DNA from: Diphasiastrum complanatum
Taxonomy: Eukaryota; Streptophyta; Lycopodiopsida; Lycopodiales; Lycopodiaceae
Reading direction: 5' to 3'
Length of the DNA stretch: 64,000 nt
NCBI GenBank assembly: GCA_029204225.1
Contig: CM055092.1
Location: 77,602,201 to 77,666,200 of the forward strand
Shown here: piece by piece, positions 54,137-64,000 of the stretch
Layout of the letters: each line of letters begins with the position of its first letter
Position numbering within the stretch: the first letter of the stretch is position 1
Position numbers and translations under genes: made by a program
Notes under the pieces: generated by a model
Databases searched by the model: none
What the model was told of the DNA's origin: nothing
What the model saw: the letters and a program-made list of their open reading frames with translations, nothing else

Positions 54137-56855
54137 CCTTATCTGGGAAAATGCTAATGTTTGCTAGTGCTGCGGTGCTTTAGACATCTATTATCCAGTT
54201 TCATAGCAATATTTTAATGTCACATTAGACATTGACCTTTGAATATACATTTCCAGCTACTAGTAGAGATTTTGGCAAGCTTTCTTTCTCCATGCATTTT
54301 TCTAGCTCTTTACGTACCTGAGGACGATTTTGCTTATTGCTTCAACAAAATTAGCATGATTGTTTTTTTGAGCTCTCATCAAAGTCATAACTAGCAATGC
54401 AGTCCTACAACAGTACTAATTGCACTTAACAAGTGCAAAAGATTTACCTTGATTAGTTAGGTGCTTCAGTTGTCAAGGATAACGGAGATATTGGCGATGA
54501 ATTTTAATATTTTACAATTGTACTTGTAGCAATATCACCAACTAGATAGATACATTTGACAATTTTTTCACCTTCATGGACAGAAATTTTTGCACCAAAG
54601 TATGTGTTGCCTAAAGAATCTAAAAATATGTCCTCCAATAAGTGGTAGTTTGTGAGGCTTCCTATTGTGTGGGAAGGCTGGGACCAAAGGGGAGGATGAG
54701 GGATGTCGCAGCGTCTCTTTAGTGAAGGAGGGGAAAATTACGACCAATTTGGAGGCAGATCTACAAACAAATGGAGGTGGCCAAGTCTACCACAGCGGAA
54801 ATAGTTGTCAAACAGGTTAATGAAATTAAGTTTTTGATGAAGGTCAAGAACTCGCAAAATTTGGGAACAGGGAGAAGGAGGTTTTGACCAAGCTAGGATA
54901 GACTGAAAAAGGCATTTCATGCCAGCTAAAAGAGTGGAAAATTGGACTCAAACAAGAACAAAGAGGTTGTGGCAGTTCTCAACAGAGAAATCAATAGAGT
55001 ATTTGAACATTATGAAGGGTTGCCTGTATGTTCATAGAGACCAAATGAAAGGATGCAATTTTTTAGGGGCCTTCTCCTTCTTGGTGGAGCCTGTTGCTTT
55101 GCGGGTGACATGTAGATGCCCGAGGCTTTTTGAACTATTGAAAGACGGGGGTGGGTTCAGGTATTTCTTTCCAGTATTTCAGATACTTCGTACAGCACCT
55201 AATAAATTATTAGGTTTCTTTTAATGGCTGCAGTACCTGCAGGATGTCCAGAAAATTTTTTGAATCTTATTTTAAAATGGGGGCCGGGCCCTTTTTCTCT
55301 CATTCCAAGTTAATTGAAATGATTTTTGAAAGCTTTGAAAAAATTATTATATTTTTATTTAAAATTTGAATTTAAGCCTTTTCATATCATCATTAATATG
55401 GGTTGAGGAAGTAGACTTAGAGGAATTTGGAGATCTGTTGTGTCATCTTCGTGGGCTCAAGCACCTACCCAAAGCTATTCGATCCCAATGTAAGGAGAGA
55501 GGGAGAAGAGAGAGAGGGAGAGAGAGTGAGAATAGAATAGATGAGTAGAGAAAACGAGAGATTTTCTTTCTTGAATTGAGAACAGATTGAGAATGTTAAA
55601 TGAGTACAAATGGTGCCCTTTTATTCTTGGGGAAAGAAAGTGATGGAACAGACCTCTTGCAATGAGCTATTGGCATGGTAAATTTTTGCTTTAGTTGGAC
55701 AAATATTTTCTTCTATATGGGGGCCAGTTCTTGGATAGTGGAGCCATGCCTTCACAAAGGCAAAAGTAGGATACGCAACTTCAGGGCCTTCATTGTTGGG
55801 AGGGCCCTCGCCAGAGGGCGGGAGCCCGAGGGCAAGCCCGACCAGCAAGGAAGGCCCGAGAGCTTCGGACCTTCCCTACGTAATGCCATTGTGCGAAGGT
55901 GGACACCGTTTTTTTTTTTTTTTTCCGGGCCGTACGGTATGGATGTATAGCTGCACAAGTGGATTAGTTTTTCTTTTTTTTCCTCGCATTTACTATGCAA
56001 ATTTTTTTACATTTGTGGTGGAATGTGCATGTAGACAGCCAATGACGGGCTGCCACATAGCACATGCACATTCCATCGTAGAGAGAGAAGAGAGAATGCA
56101 CATTTGGTAGAGAGAGAACACACATTTTGTAGAGAGAGGACGCACTAGAGAGAGAATGATGATTCCGGAGGAGAGAGAAAATTGAATGAACATTCTGCTC
56201 TTGGAGGTGGTCCCAAAATACAAAGGAAACCTGAGCACATGGCATTACGATGTTGCGGAAGAATGGCGAGAAGTAAGACAAACAAGGGAGAGAGGGGGTG
56301 CCAAGAGGTAGGAACATGTACTTTGCAATTCGAAGGCACCTCAATATTTTGAGCTTAAGCCACTCATGCCTCCCTGTTAATGCCAAATTCTCTTCTGCAG
56401 ACTAAAACCTCAGCGTGCCTTTAAGCCGTCGGAGCAGGTGTTGTGTATGTTTCTAGAGGAATCTAGAGTAGGATGAGAATGGACAAGACATCGGAGATGT
56501 CATAATCATGCTTACAAAAGATAATTTTTTGTGAGACAAAACAGTGTGAGTTGACCACTATAGTACAGTGCCAGATGGAAAAGGGGAGCTGGGAATGGCC
56601 GTGATAGACATGAAGGAGAAGCTCCTTTTGCTTTCACATATCTATCCTCTTGATGAGGGGTTCGCCAATCTAGCAAAGTACTAATGCTTTTCTCCATCGC
56701 CATCACCCTAGCTGCTACACAGTCGTTTCGTAGTTTCTTTAAGGAGATATTTTCCATTTTCAAATTTTGAAAACATTGCCACTTGTCATATTTGCATTGC
56801 GGCTAAGTCTCATTCGAAGCTTGGGTATGCTTTAATAAGTCATGATGGGAAAGAT
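54137..56855. other. Non-coding; GC-rich hairpin block and GAGA-rich degenerate repeats
   Basis: No supported gene over 2.7 kb. At about 55790-55880 a GC-rich block (GGGAGGGCCCTCGCC, AGAGGGCGGGAGCCCG) can fold on itself and is followed by a T-run at 55908-55924. At 56073-56175 a degenerate tandem of GTAGAGAGAGAACACACA-like units of about 22-26 bp occurs. The origin of both is unknown. Confidence 0.5.
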
Positions 56856-58215
56856 ATGAGCATTGTGATGATTTGCTATGTACTTTTAATTCCGATCTGT
56901 GATGGAGAGGTGAAAGCTTACTTCAAGAAGGACAAGCCAAGAGTAAGGGGAAAAGAGCAACATCAACATTTCAAAAAAGACAAGTTAAATGAGGAGAATG
57001 ATGAGGAGCCGTCACAAACATCAACAAGTTGCAAATCCAACAAGAAGTGCTTCCTTTGTGGTAAGAAGGGACATTTTGCTTCTAATTGTTTCAAGAAGAC
57101 GGATGTTGACGTAGCAAGTGGGACTAGATGTGGTAATCTTTTCAAGATTGATGCTAATCCTTGTGGAAGTGTGGCCAAGAGGAGCTTGGATCATCTCAAG
57201 GAGGAGAAGGCAAGTGATGTACCTCAACCTATGTTCCAAGATGGTAAGGCTCATGATGATGGTGCTTTGGCAAAATCACATGGAGAGTTATTGCCAAGGA
57301 GGTCTACTTCTCATCAATTCTCTTATCTTGTTCATTTGGATGATCTCATTTCATCATGTAGAAGCAAATATGGTGCCATTTTATGTGACTTCTTATTTGA
57401 AGAGTTCAATTGGAGGGATGTTTTATCAATGGTGTTTGATATGAAGATTGAAATTGTTGATACTTTGGGAATCTTTAGATCCATATGTTTTGTCAACATT
57501 CCTTTGCAGTAAGGAATAAGGAGGAACTAATCTCAATCAAGGATTCTCAAATCTACCAAAAATCCAAGTGCATGATGGAGATTTGCCAAGGCTTGAGGAG
57601 GAGTCTTCTCAACCCATGGTTTCATGGGGATCTTCAAGAGGCAAGGCCAAACCTTTGTGGGTCACAATACATGGCAAAGAGGGACAATTTTCAGGTGGTA
57701 TCTATTCCAACATTCTCACTTATGCTTATCTTCCATTATTTGATGCACCATCTTGCTTTTATGAGATTTCTACATCTCAAAGTTGGAGTAAGGTGATACT
57801 AGTCTTGTATGATGCCTTTTGTATGGACATATTTCTTGTCTCTAATGGCTTAGATATGTTTCCAAAACATTTTGAAAGCAAGAGGTTGTGTCATCAAATT
57901 GATGCTCTTGGATCTAATAAGAGCAAGAATGAGTTTGTTACTCATAGTTTGAAAAATCATGTTTTTACATGTTGTGGTGAGGCATTTTGGAAACTTCTCT
58001 TGAGATTAAGTGAATCATCCATGAAGGATGCTTACATCCTTGAGCAAGTATTTAGCCTCAAGAAGATCAAGATAATGTTTGATTTCAAGATTAGATTTAT
58101 CATGAAAAAGTTCTCGGATTTCACTCTTTATGGTGCAGCCATCTTCATGCAAGTGGAGCTTTCAAGTCAAAGATCATCATCAAGCATGGAGGAAGCACAA
58201 GGGGTACCTGTATAA
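56856..58215 (+). pseudogene. Zinc-knuckle ORF with unrecognised C-terminal region
   Basis: The first part (56856-57512, 218 codons) has a Lys-rich stretch (AYFKKDKPRVRGKEQHQHFK), a gag-type zinc knuckle CFLCGKKGHFASNCFKK (CX2CX4HX4C) and a C-terminal domain (SYLVHLDDLISSCRSKYGAI, FLFEEFNWRDVLSMVFDM) that I do not recognise. After a frameshift near 57515-57560 a second open part continues to 58215: HDGDLPRLEEESSQPMVSWG, PLWVTIHGKEGQFSGGIYSN, KVILVLYDAFCMDIFLVSNG. No protease, RT or integrase motif follows. It looks like a retroelement-derived or non-autonomous element ORF. LTRs could not be identified around it. The frameshift makes it a likely pseudogene unless an intron lies there. Confidence 0.5.
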
Positions 58216-58664
58216 GCTTCAAGAATTGATGCAAATGTAATGTGTCCAGCATTACTCTTCCATAAGTATCTGTCCAGCAACGATTAGCCAAACACTAGCA
58301 GTAGCTAGTCACAGTAGAGAGGGAGAGAAGAAGAGAAAGCAAAGCTATAAAAGGAAACAGTGGAACTATGTTGTCCCTATCGCATTCTTGAAGTTTTTTG
58401 AGGCCATCACGGGGCACCTAACTAATTGTAATGCACACCATTAGATTTTAGACCTAATAGGTGGAGCAATCTCAATCGTAAAAAAAAAGCTTCTTGAGCA
58501 AGCCTTTGCAAATTTTAAAAAGGCCCCTCTCAATGTATAAGGTATGCAAGCAAAGAAGAAAGTATACATGTTGGTAGAGCAAAAAACTAGCATTAGTAAA
58601 AATGAGCGTTCATGCTCTTATGCCCAAAAGTATGACTAGGAGAGATGTGCATCAAATAGAGTCC

Positions 58665-58666
<2 letters not shown>

Positions 58667-58754
<88 letters not shown>
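58667..58754 (+). repeat. (GA)n microsatellite
   Basis: Uninterrupted GA for 88 bp. Confidence 0.98.
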
Positions 58755-58758
<4 letters not shown>

Positions 58759-60015
58759 ACCTTTTGAAGCTTTTATGCTAGGTTTAAGATAGAGATATTG
58801 CATCTACAATGTTTTTATGATATAAAGTACCATGCAACTCTCTTTTCAAAAGTAATGCACTTGAAATCCACCTCTTATTGTCTCATTTCAAATTTGTCCT
58901 CTCCTTTTTTCAAATGCTCTAAGAATGGTTTTAATTTAGTTAGACATAGATTAGGTTAGCTTCTGAATTTAATTAAGAGCTCTAAGTTCATAGCTTAATT
59001 AGGCTTTTTGTTTTGTAAGCAAGAAAAGATGAAGGAAGCCAAAGGCCAAAGAAAAATGAAGAAGATTAAAAACAAACAAAATATACAAGAAGACAACAAA
59101 ATATCATGGAATAGGACTAGGTGTTTTACTTTCCTTTTCATTATTGCAATCACTAGATAGGGTGTACTCCATGATTACATCATACATTTTGGTGAATGAC
59201 ACTATTTTTCATTTAATTTCCATAAATTGTTCTTTTTAGGCTTCCACTTTCTTAAATGGTAGATCAATACCAAACCTCAACACTATACTTAGCCACAATT
59301 ACCCCTATATAGCAGTAGAATAGCATCTAACATGCTTGGAGTATAATCAAAGAATATTCTTTTGCCTTCATTATCAAAGATGTAACATACCTAGGATCAA
59401 TAATTTTTTACCTATTTTTCAAGTTTTTTTCTCTTTTTACTTGTTTGTGATTGGCATACTTTATGTTCAGCTTTGTGTCAACCACCTTTATGTCATCTTA
59501 GGTTTATCTGTAGTTTTATGCCGTTTGCTTTATTTTGAGTTCTTTATTGTTCCATTTTGGACTCTAATAAATGCAAGTGGAAAGTTGGTTTGTGGATTTT
59601 CACTTTGTATGACATGCCAAAAGGGCTTTTTATTCATCAACTCCAAAAATGTGAATTTCAACTTCACTTGCCAACTCGATCTTGCAAGTTTCTACGAATG
59701 GTGCTCTCAAAGGTAGCATTCTTATTTCACTTGCATGTGAAAGTGGGAGCTCACTAGAAGAAAGTCTATCAGTAGGGAAAACAAAAACTACGTTGGGAAA
59801 GAGGGACATATTATTTCTGACCTCTCTCTCTCATAGAGGCGAGGTACCTTCTCATCCCTACCCGTAATAAACAAAAAAATGGGAAAGGGTTGATTGAAGC
59901 ATGCCCCTCATTTACCAAAGAAGGGTAGGTTCTAATTGCACCACAAAAAGAGCTGGTAAAGAGGGGCAAGTCTCGACCCGTTTGTCATTTGGATATAGGG
60001 CACCATTTTATTTTT

Positions 60016-60020
60016 ATTTT

Positions 60021-60059
<39 letters not shown>
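60016..60059 (+). repeat. Poly-T / poly-G homopolymer junction
   Basis: Fifteen T then twenty-nine G. A G-run this long can form quadruplexes. It may also be a sequencing or polishing artefact. Confidence 0.9.
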
Positions 60060-60061
<2 letters not shown>

Positions 60062-60532
60062 TGGGATTTGTTAGAATCACCATCGCCTATCCAGTCATTG
60101 CTAAAGCAGAAACAGTTGACGAACGCTACGTTACTACCCAACCATAGAGGTACTGCCACCTCTCCCCCGTCAAGCATAGAAGTCTACATTGTTAATGGTG
60201 CTATCTTTAATAACCGAAGATCATAGGGTTTGATCGGATCTTAGTGATCTGATTTTTCTTCACATGGTATCAAAGCTTTGGTGCAAGTTATTTGAAGGAT
60301 CAGCTAGATTTAAGAAGGATATGGAGGAGTCACCAAATCTAGAGCATGCTAGATTGATGTCTACTAAAAAATCAAGCATTTTTCATGTGTAGAATTGACT
60401 TTTTGTAAATCAAAACTCAATATAGGGCAAAATATTTGAAGTAGGCCGATTTTGCTCCATACTTGGTGGAATGTGATGACTTTAATTGCATTGAATAGGT
60501 CTTATTGCATTCTTCAAGAATCTATATCAATT

Positions 60533-62072
60533 TTATAACATTTGCATATAGAAAGTGAATGATTCAATTTGTTGTACTGTTGTAGAAACACTATTTTTGA
60601 TTGGATCTTTTGTGTTTGAAGCTGCTGTAACAACCGTCAATGATGCACTTGGTTCAATAGGTTGGACTGCTGGCTTTTGCTTAATTGTAATCATATTCAA
60701 TGGAGCAGATACCATCCATGACTTTGGTCTTGTTGGACAGTCCTTGTAACAATGTCCATAACTGCATTCCCGACAAAATGGAGTAAACTTTTCTTTATTC
60801 GGACATTTAGCAATTTTGTGATTTTCTCCACTCCAAAGCATCCAAGTGGTGCTCTAGCCCACTGTCTAGGCTATTGTTGTTGCACATCAACATAGATAAC
60901 GTTTTACTCTGAAGAGCCAATATCATGTTCAATATTATAATTCCATTGTTCATTGCCAACCGAAGGTTCCGGTTCCATCATATTTGCATAAGGAACATGT
61001 TGTACTGGAGGAGCTGGCAGGGCTAATTGCTCAAGAAATCCAAGACCATGGGCCTTACCAACATCAGGTCCCTTCCAATTTGGATGATCTCTATATTGAA
61101 ATGTACATATCCGTGCTGAATAATCTGAGGATTAAATGAACAAAAAGTTGTATAATGTCCAATAGAGTTGCACAAATGACAATAAGTATCCATCACATGC
61201 CTTTTCAATGTTGGACACTCATTTATGGTGTGATTTCTAGCACAGATCGCACACCCCACATTTTCTCTGCTAGGAAATTCTTTGACCGTCTTATCAGTTG
61301 TTTTTTTCAATCTTGGCATTCTACTCTTCCAATGCTTTTAACTTTGCATCGAACTGTGACTGCATCTTCTCTAACTACATTTGTTGCTTCTAGCCAAGTT
61401 TTTCAAACTCATCTATCATCAACTCGACTGTTGCATTAACGGTCATAGATGCAATACTTGTAGATATTGTAGTCGTTTGCCCAGTGTATATGACAACACT
61501 TTCATATTTGGTTCATCATCTGAATTTTCATCCTCTTCACATATCACATCATCCATTGCATGTTGCCATGACGTATAATCAGCTCGTCTCTTACGTTCAC
61601 GTCCTATCATTTTAGGTAGACCTTCTAAGGACCACATAATCATAACATCATTATTAATAAGTTCATGATCACACTCTGATATGAGATGCTTGATCAGTGT
61701 AATCTCACACCCCTTCTCTCTTTCCCATTTTAATTTTACTTAAAAGTAGAAAATGATCTTCCAAGAATTTCCTGGGCTTAAATCTCATTATTAGGACAGC
61801 TTCAACTACTTCCCAATCCATACGTTCAATCTCATCTTGGTTGTAAAACTAATCTTGTTGTGCCGCTCCAGTTAAGGACACATGAAATAGCTTAAGTTTA
61901 TCTTGTGGAGAAACTTCTCCATAAACTCACACGATTTAGTAATGATTTTGAGAAATCTAACTGGATCAGATAACCCATTATACTTTGGCAACTCTAGACG
62001 AGGCGCTCTTCTAACAATAATTTGTGGAGCAACAAACGGAAGATTAGGTAGTTCATTATTTGAATTAGCCAT
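60533..62072 (-). pseudogene. Retroelement gag relic with several zinc knuckles
   Basis: The minus-strand ATG at 62072 opens MANSNNELPNLPFVAPQIIV, then LPKYNGLSDPVRFLKIITKS, a retrotransposon-gag capsid start. After a frameshift the capsid continues (MDWEVVEAVLIMRFKPRKF-like, IKHLISECDHELINNDVMIM). Downstream are Cys-rich modules: CAICARNHTINEC, CHLCNSIGHYTTFC, a damaged SGENHKIAKC and CRECSYGHCYKDC. Two intact modules use CX2CX3HX4C rather than the standard CX2CX4HX4C. Several frameshifts and stops; no protease or RT follows before 60530. Probably Ty3/gypsy-like from the capsid, but the lineage is uncertain. Confidence 0.68.
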
Positions 62073-62317
62073 TTTTCCAAATCACTTCAGAACAATGAGA
62101 TTGGATCTAGATTTTTCACCTAATCCTATCTAATCTGTAAAATTTTATCACTTGATTTCAATTAGATTTTGATTTTGATATAAAAAAAATCTTGATCAAT
62201 CAATAATCAACACTTCTAGAATATAAATTTCTCGGAAACAATATCAAACTATAACAGAATCTTCAAAAAATTTGATAGTAGCTAGATCTAATAGATCAGA
62301 GCTTAAAAATAGTACAG

Positions 62318-63070
62318 GCGAAGGTTAACTAGACGAGGGTTCTTTCTAGTATTTTGGATAAAAAATCACTTACATAGCTTTTTGTGACAAGTCTAAAAAA
62401 CTAACCTTTGCCTGATTGACAGTAGGTAGATCTAACTTAGATAAAGCTAGGGTGAAGTAGCGAAGGTTCTTTTTGGTGAACAATGATTTTTTGCAGCTTG
62501 GCGAGACTTTTTGGATAATCCAGATGGATCTAACCTTCGTCGAACTAAAAAATAATGGATTGTTATATTTGTAAAACTTTTAACAAATTGGCGAAAGTTC
62601 AGGCAAAGGATCAAGAGTAATACTGTTATTTTTGCAAAACAGAACACTTTTTTTGACAAAAATAGCTCAATATAACAATTGACCTTGACTTAATGCTGAT
62701 TATCAAAAATAGTAATATGGATTGACTGTGGCTCTGGCAAAGGTTCAGGCGGATGTTTCTCTCAAAGAACTGATATTCTTGTAGAAAGGTGTAAAACTTT
62801 CTACAAAAGGTTACCAGCAACTAGTGGAACCATCACTTTAACTTCTATTTTGAAATTAACCTTCGTCGACCTGGCTGTATATAGATCTAGGTACAGTAGA
62901 CCAGACAAAGGTTGGTTTTCAGTACTTTTTTGTTTTTAGGAGTTTTTATAATTTTTTTGGTGGTTATTGTTCAGAATCTGAAAATCGACTGGAAGTAACC
63001 TTCGCCCTTCAAACTGTAGCTTCATTGCATCACGTCAATACTATATGCAAGTCAGCAAAGGTTGGTTGCT
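62318..63070. repeat. Dispersed GCGAAGGTT / AACCTTCG motif cluster
   Basis: About ten copies of a (G)CGAAGGTT or CAAAGGTT word in both orientations occur in 750 bp upstream of the gag relic (e.g. about 62320, 62459, 62533, 62740, 62863, 62897, 63000 and 63056), often beside TAGATCTA or CAGGC. This may be the U3 or leader of the element that carried the gag. No LTR partner in the window. Confidence 0.4.
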
Positions 63071-64000
63071 AAGGAATAGAAAGCTATCAGTGACTGATGA
63101 ATATTTTGCCCCTTTTGTCACCAAAATAGCATAAATGAACTTGGAAGAGAACTATCCAAATAAAATTGGTTGTCCTTCACACGTGTCTGAGCATTGATTT
63201 CCGTACAACACCAAATCTGATTCAATCCTTATCATATATATCAAAACTATTTGAGAGAGAGAGAATGTCGCCATGCCGTAAAAAATGTCACACTGTGCCG
63301 CCAAAAATGTCACGCTCTGCCCGCAAAAAAATGTCACGCTTTTTGCAATGTGAAAAGCTAAAAAATGATTGAAAGGTCCTATGCGTGAAAAATAACACGT
63401 AGAAGCCATTTTTTTTTTAGGCGCACGCGCACACACAATTTCAAATTTTTCCCCCTCCCAGAGCACGCACACTCTCTCTTTCTCTCAATCGATTCTCTCT
63501 CTCTCTCTCTCTTTCTCTCAATCGCGAGCAGGCGGGATGCGGGTCTCTCTCTCCATTGGGCCTCCTTCGTCTTCTTGCTCTCTTCTTTTTTATTGCATTC
63601 GTTAACTGCAATATCCATATCCATATCCATGCTACAAGGTAAGGTTTGTAACTTAAGAAACTTGAATCCTTTTGTTTATGGTTACCTCACAAGAGTATTG
63701 AACTTGCGAGCCTTCTCAAGCACGTTGATCAGGTCCACCTGGCCTGCTGCGTTGTTGCTAACACCAATAGGCATCAATATATGATCAATCTAAAAAATGG
63801 ATATGTTATAAGAATAACTAGCGCTTCTTTCACTTTGCCAAGCTGAGGAATGTTTTCTTGGAGTTTAAGTTCATTCATGTGGATGTAGCTCAGCTGAAGC
63901 CCTACATGTTGATCTGCGGCAGGATGAGACAGTTGCAGTGAATTGTCAACTCAAATGCCATTACATCTCGGAAGAATGAGTCATGTTTGGAACTGAATAT
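63071..64000. other. Non-coding; short tandem repeats
   Basis: Contains three spaced copies of AAAAATGTCAC(G/A)CT (63277-63345) and a CT-rich stretch near 63470-63550 with GCGCACGCGCACACACA before it. Nothing recognised as coding from there to the window end. Confidence 0.45.

Larger units (their letters stand above)
58216..60532. other. Non-coding; (GA)n and T/G homopolymer tracts
   Basis: No supported gene. Holds a GA microsatellite of about 44 units (58667-58754) and a T15-G29 homopolymer junction (60016-60059). Confidence 0.5.

Noticed and set aside
59336-59716. 126-codon plus-strand ORF rich in Phe/Leu/Cys
   Set aside because: Looks hydrophobic, but this is what AT-rich chance frames give here; no motif or context supports it.

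Overview
This is plant nuclear DNA. It is AT-rich, sparse in genes and built mostly of decayed, nested LTR retrotransposons. Evidence for a land plant: retroelement primer-binding sites of the type TGGTATCAGAGC (complementary to plant initiator tRNA-Met), Ty1/copia and chromodomain Ty3/gypsy coding remains, long GA/CA/TA microsatellites, and one intact intronless host gene of the plant PLP-dependent 'molybdenum cofactor sulfurase-like' family (49590-52442). One convincing host gene in 64 kb suggests a large, repeat-rich genome; the lineage (gymnosperm, fern, angiosperm) cannot be fixed from the sequence.

Layout. 1-2.9 kb: copia element A on the minus strand, with its own LTR remnant. 3.2-3.4 kb: tandem tRNA-like SINE heads. 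4.0-16 kb: a broken Ty3/gypsy chromovirus (gag and protease, RT remnant, integrase with chromodomain, 3' LTR), interrupted by copia element I (5.2-8.25 kb, minus) and by a 5.6-kb block (8.4-14.0 kb) with DNA-transposon-like genes. 16-19.7 kb: copia element B, with a perfect 5-bp target duplication and a large internal deletion. 19.7-20.8 kb: copia fragment C. 21.2-27.1 kb: near full-length copia element D, inserted in a 43-bp tandem array. 27.2-31.4 kb: a probable LTR split by copia element E. 31.4-33.1 kb: copia fragments. 33.8-36.5 kb: element G. 36.5-39.6 kb: element H, same family as I. 39.6-49.5 kb: mostly non-coding, with microsatellites, a copia RT fragment and a truncated LTR of the A/B family. 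49.6-52.4 kb: the host gene. 53.7-54.1 kb: a foldback MITE. 56.9-58.2 kb: a zinc-knuckle ORF of unknown kind. 60.5-62.1 kb: a gag relic. The remainder is repeat-rich and non-coding.

Most interesting region: 9.6-13.5 kb. Here an intact 161-codon ORF (10915-11400, minus) encodes a divergent histone H3: an ungapped H3 histone fold with the hallmark IHAKRVTIIPKD, and an N-terminus starting MARTKQTA. It lies 17 bp after the apparent stop of a decayed transposase-like gene on the same strand and 39 bp from the convergent end of a decayed Ulp1/C48-type cysteine protease gene. The tight packing suggests the histone is cargo of a DNA transposon. A second oddity is element E, where the reverse transcriptase and most of RNase H have been replaced, with the reading frame kept, by about 850 bp of non-retroviral sequence.

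The retroelement copies are non-functional individually (stops, frameshifts, domain deletions), so apart from the PLP-family gene, and possibly the histone ORF, little here is likely to make protein.
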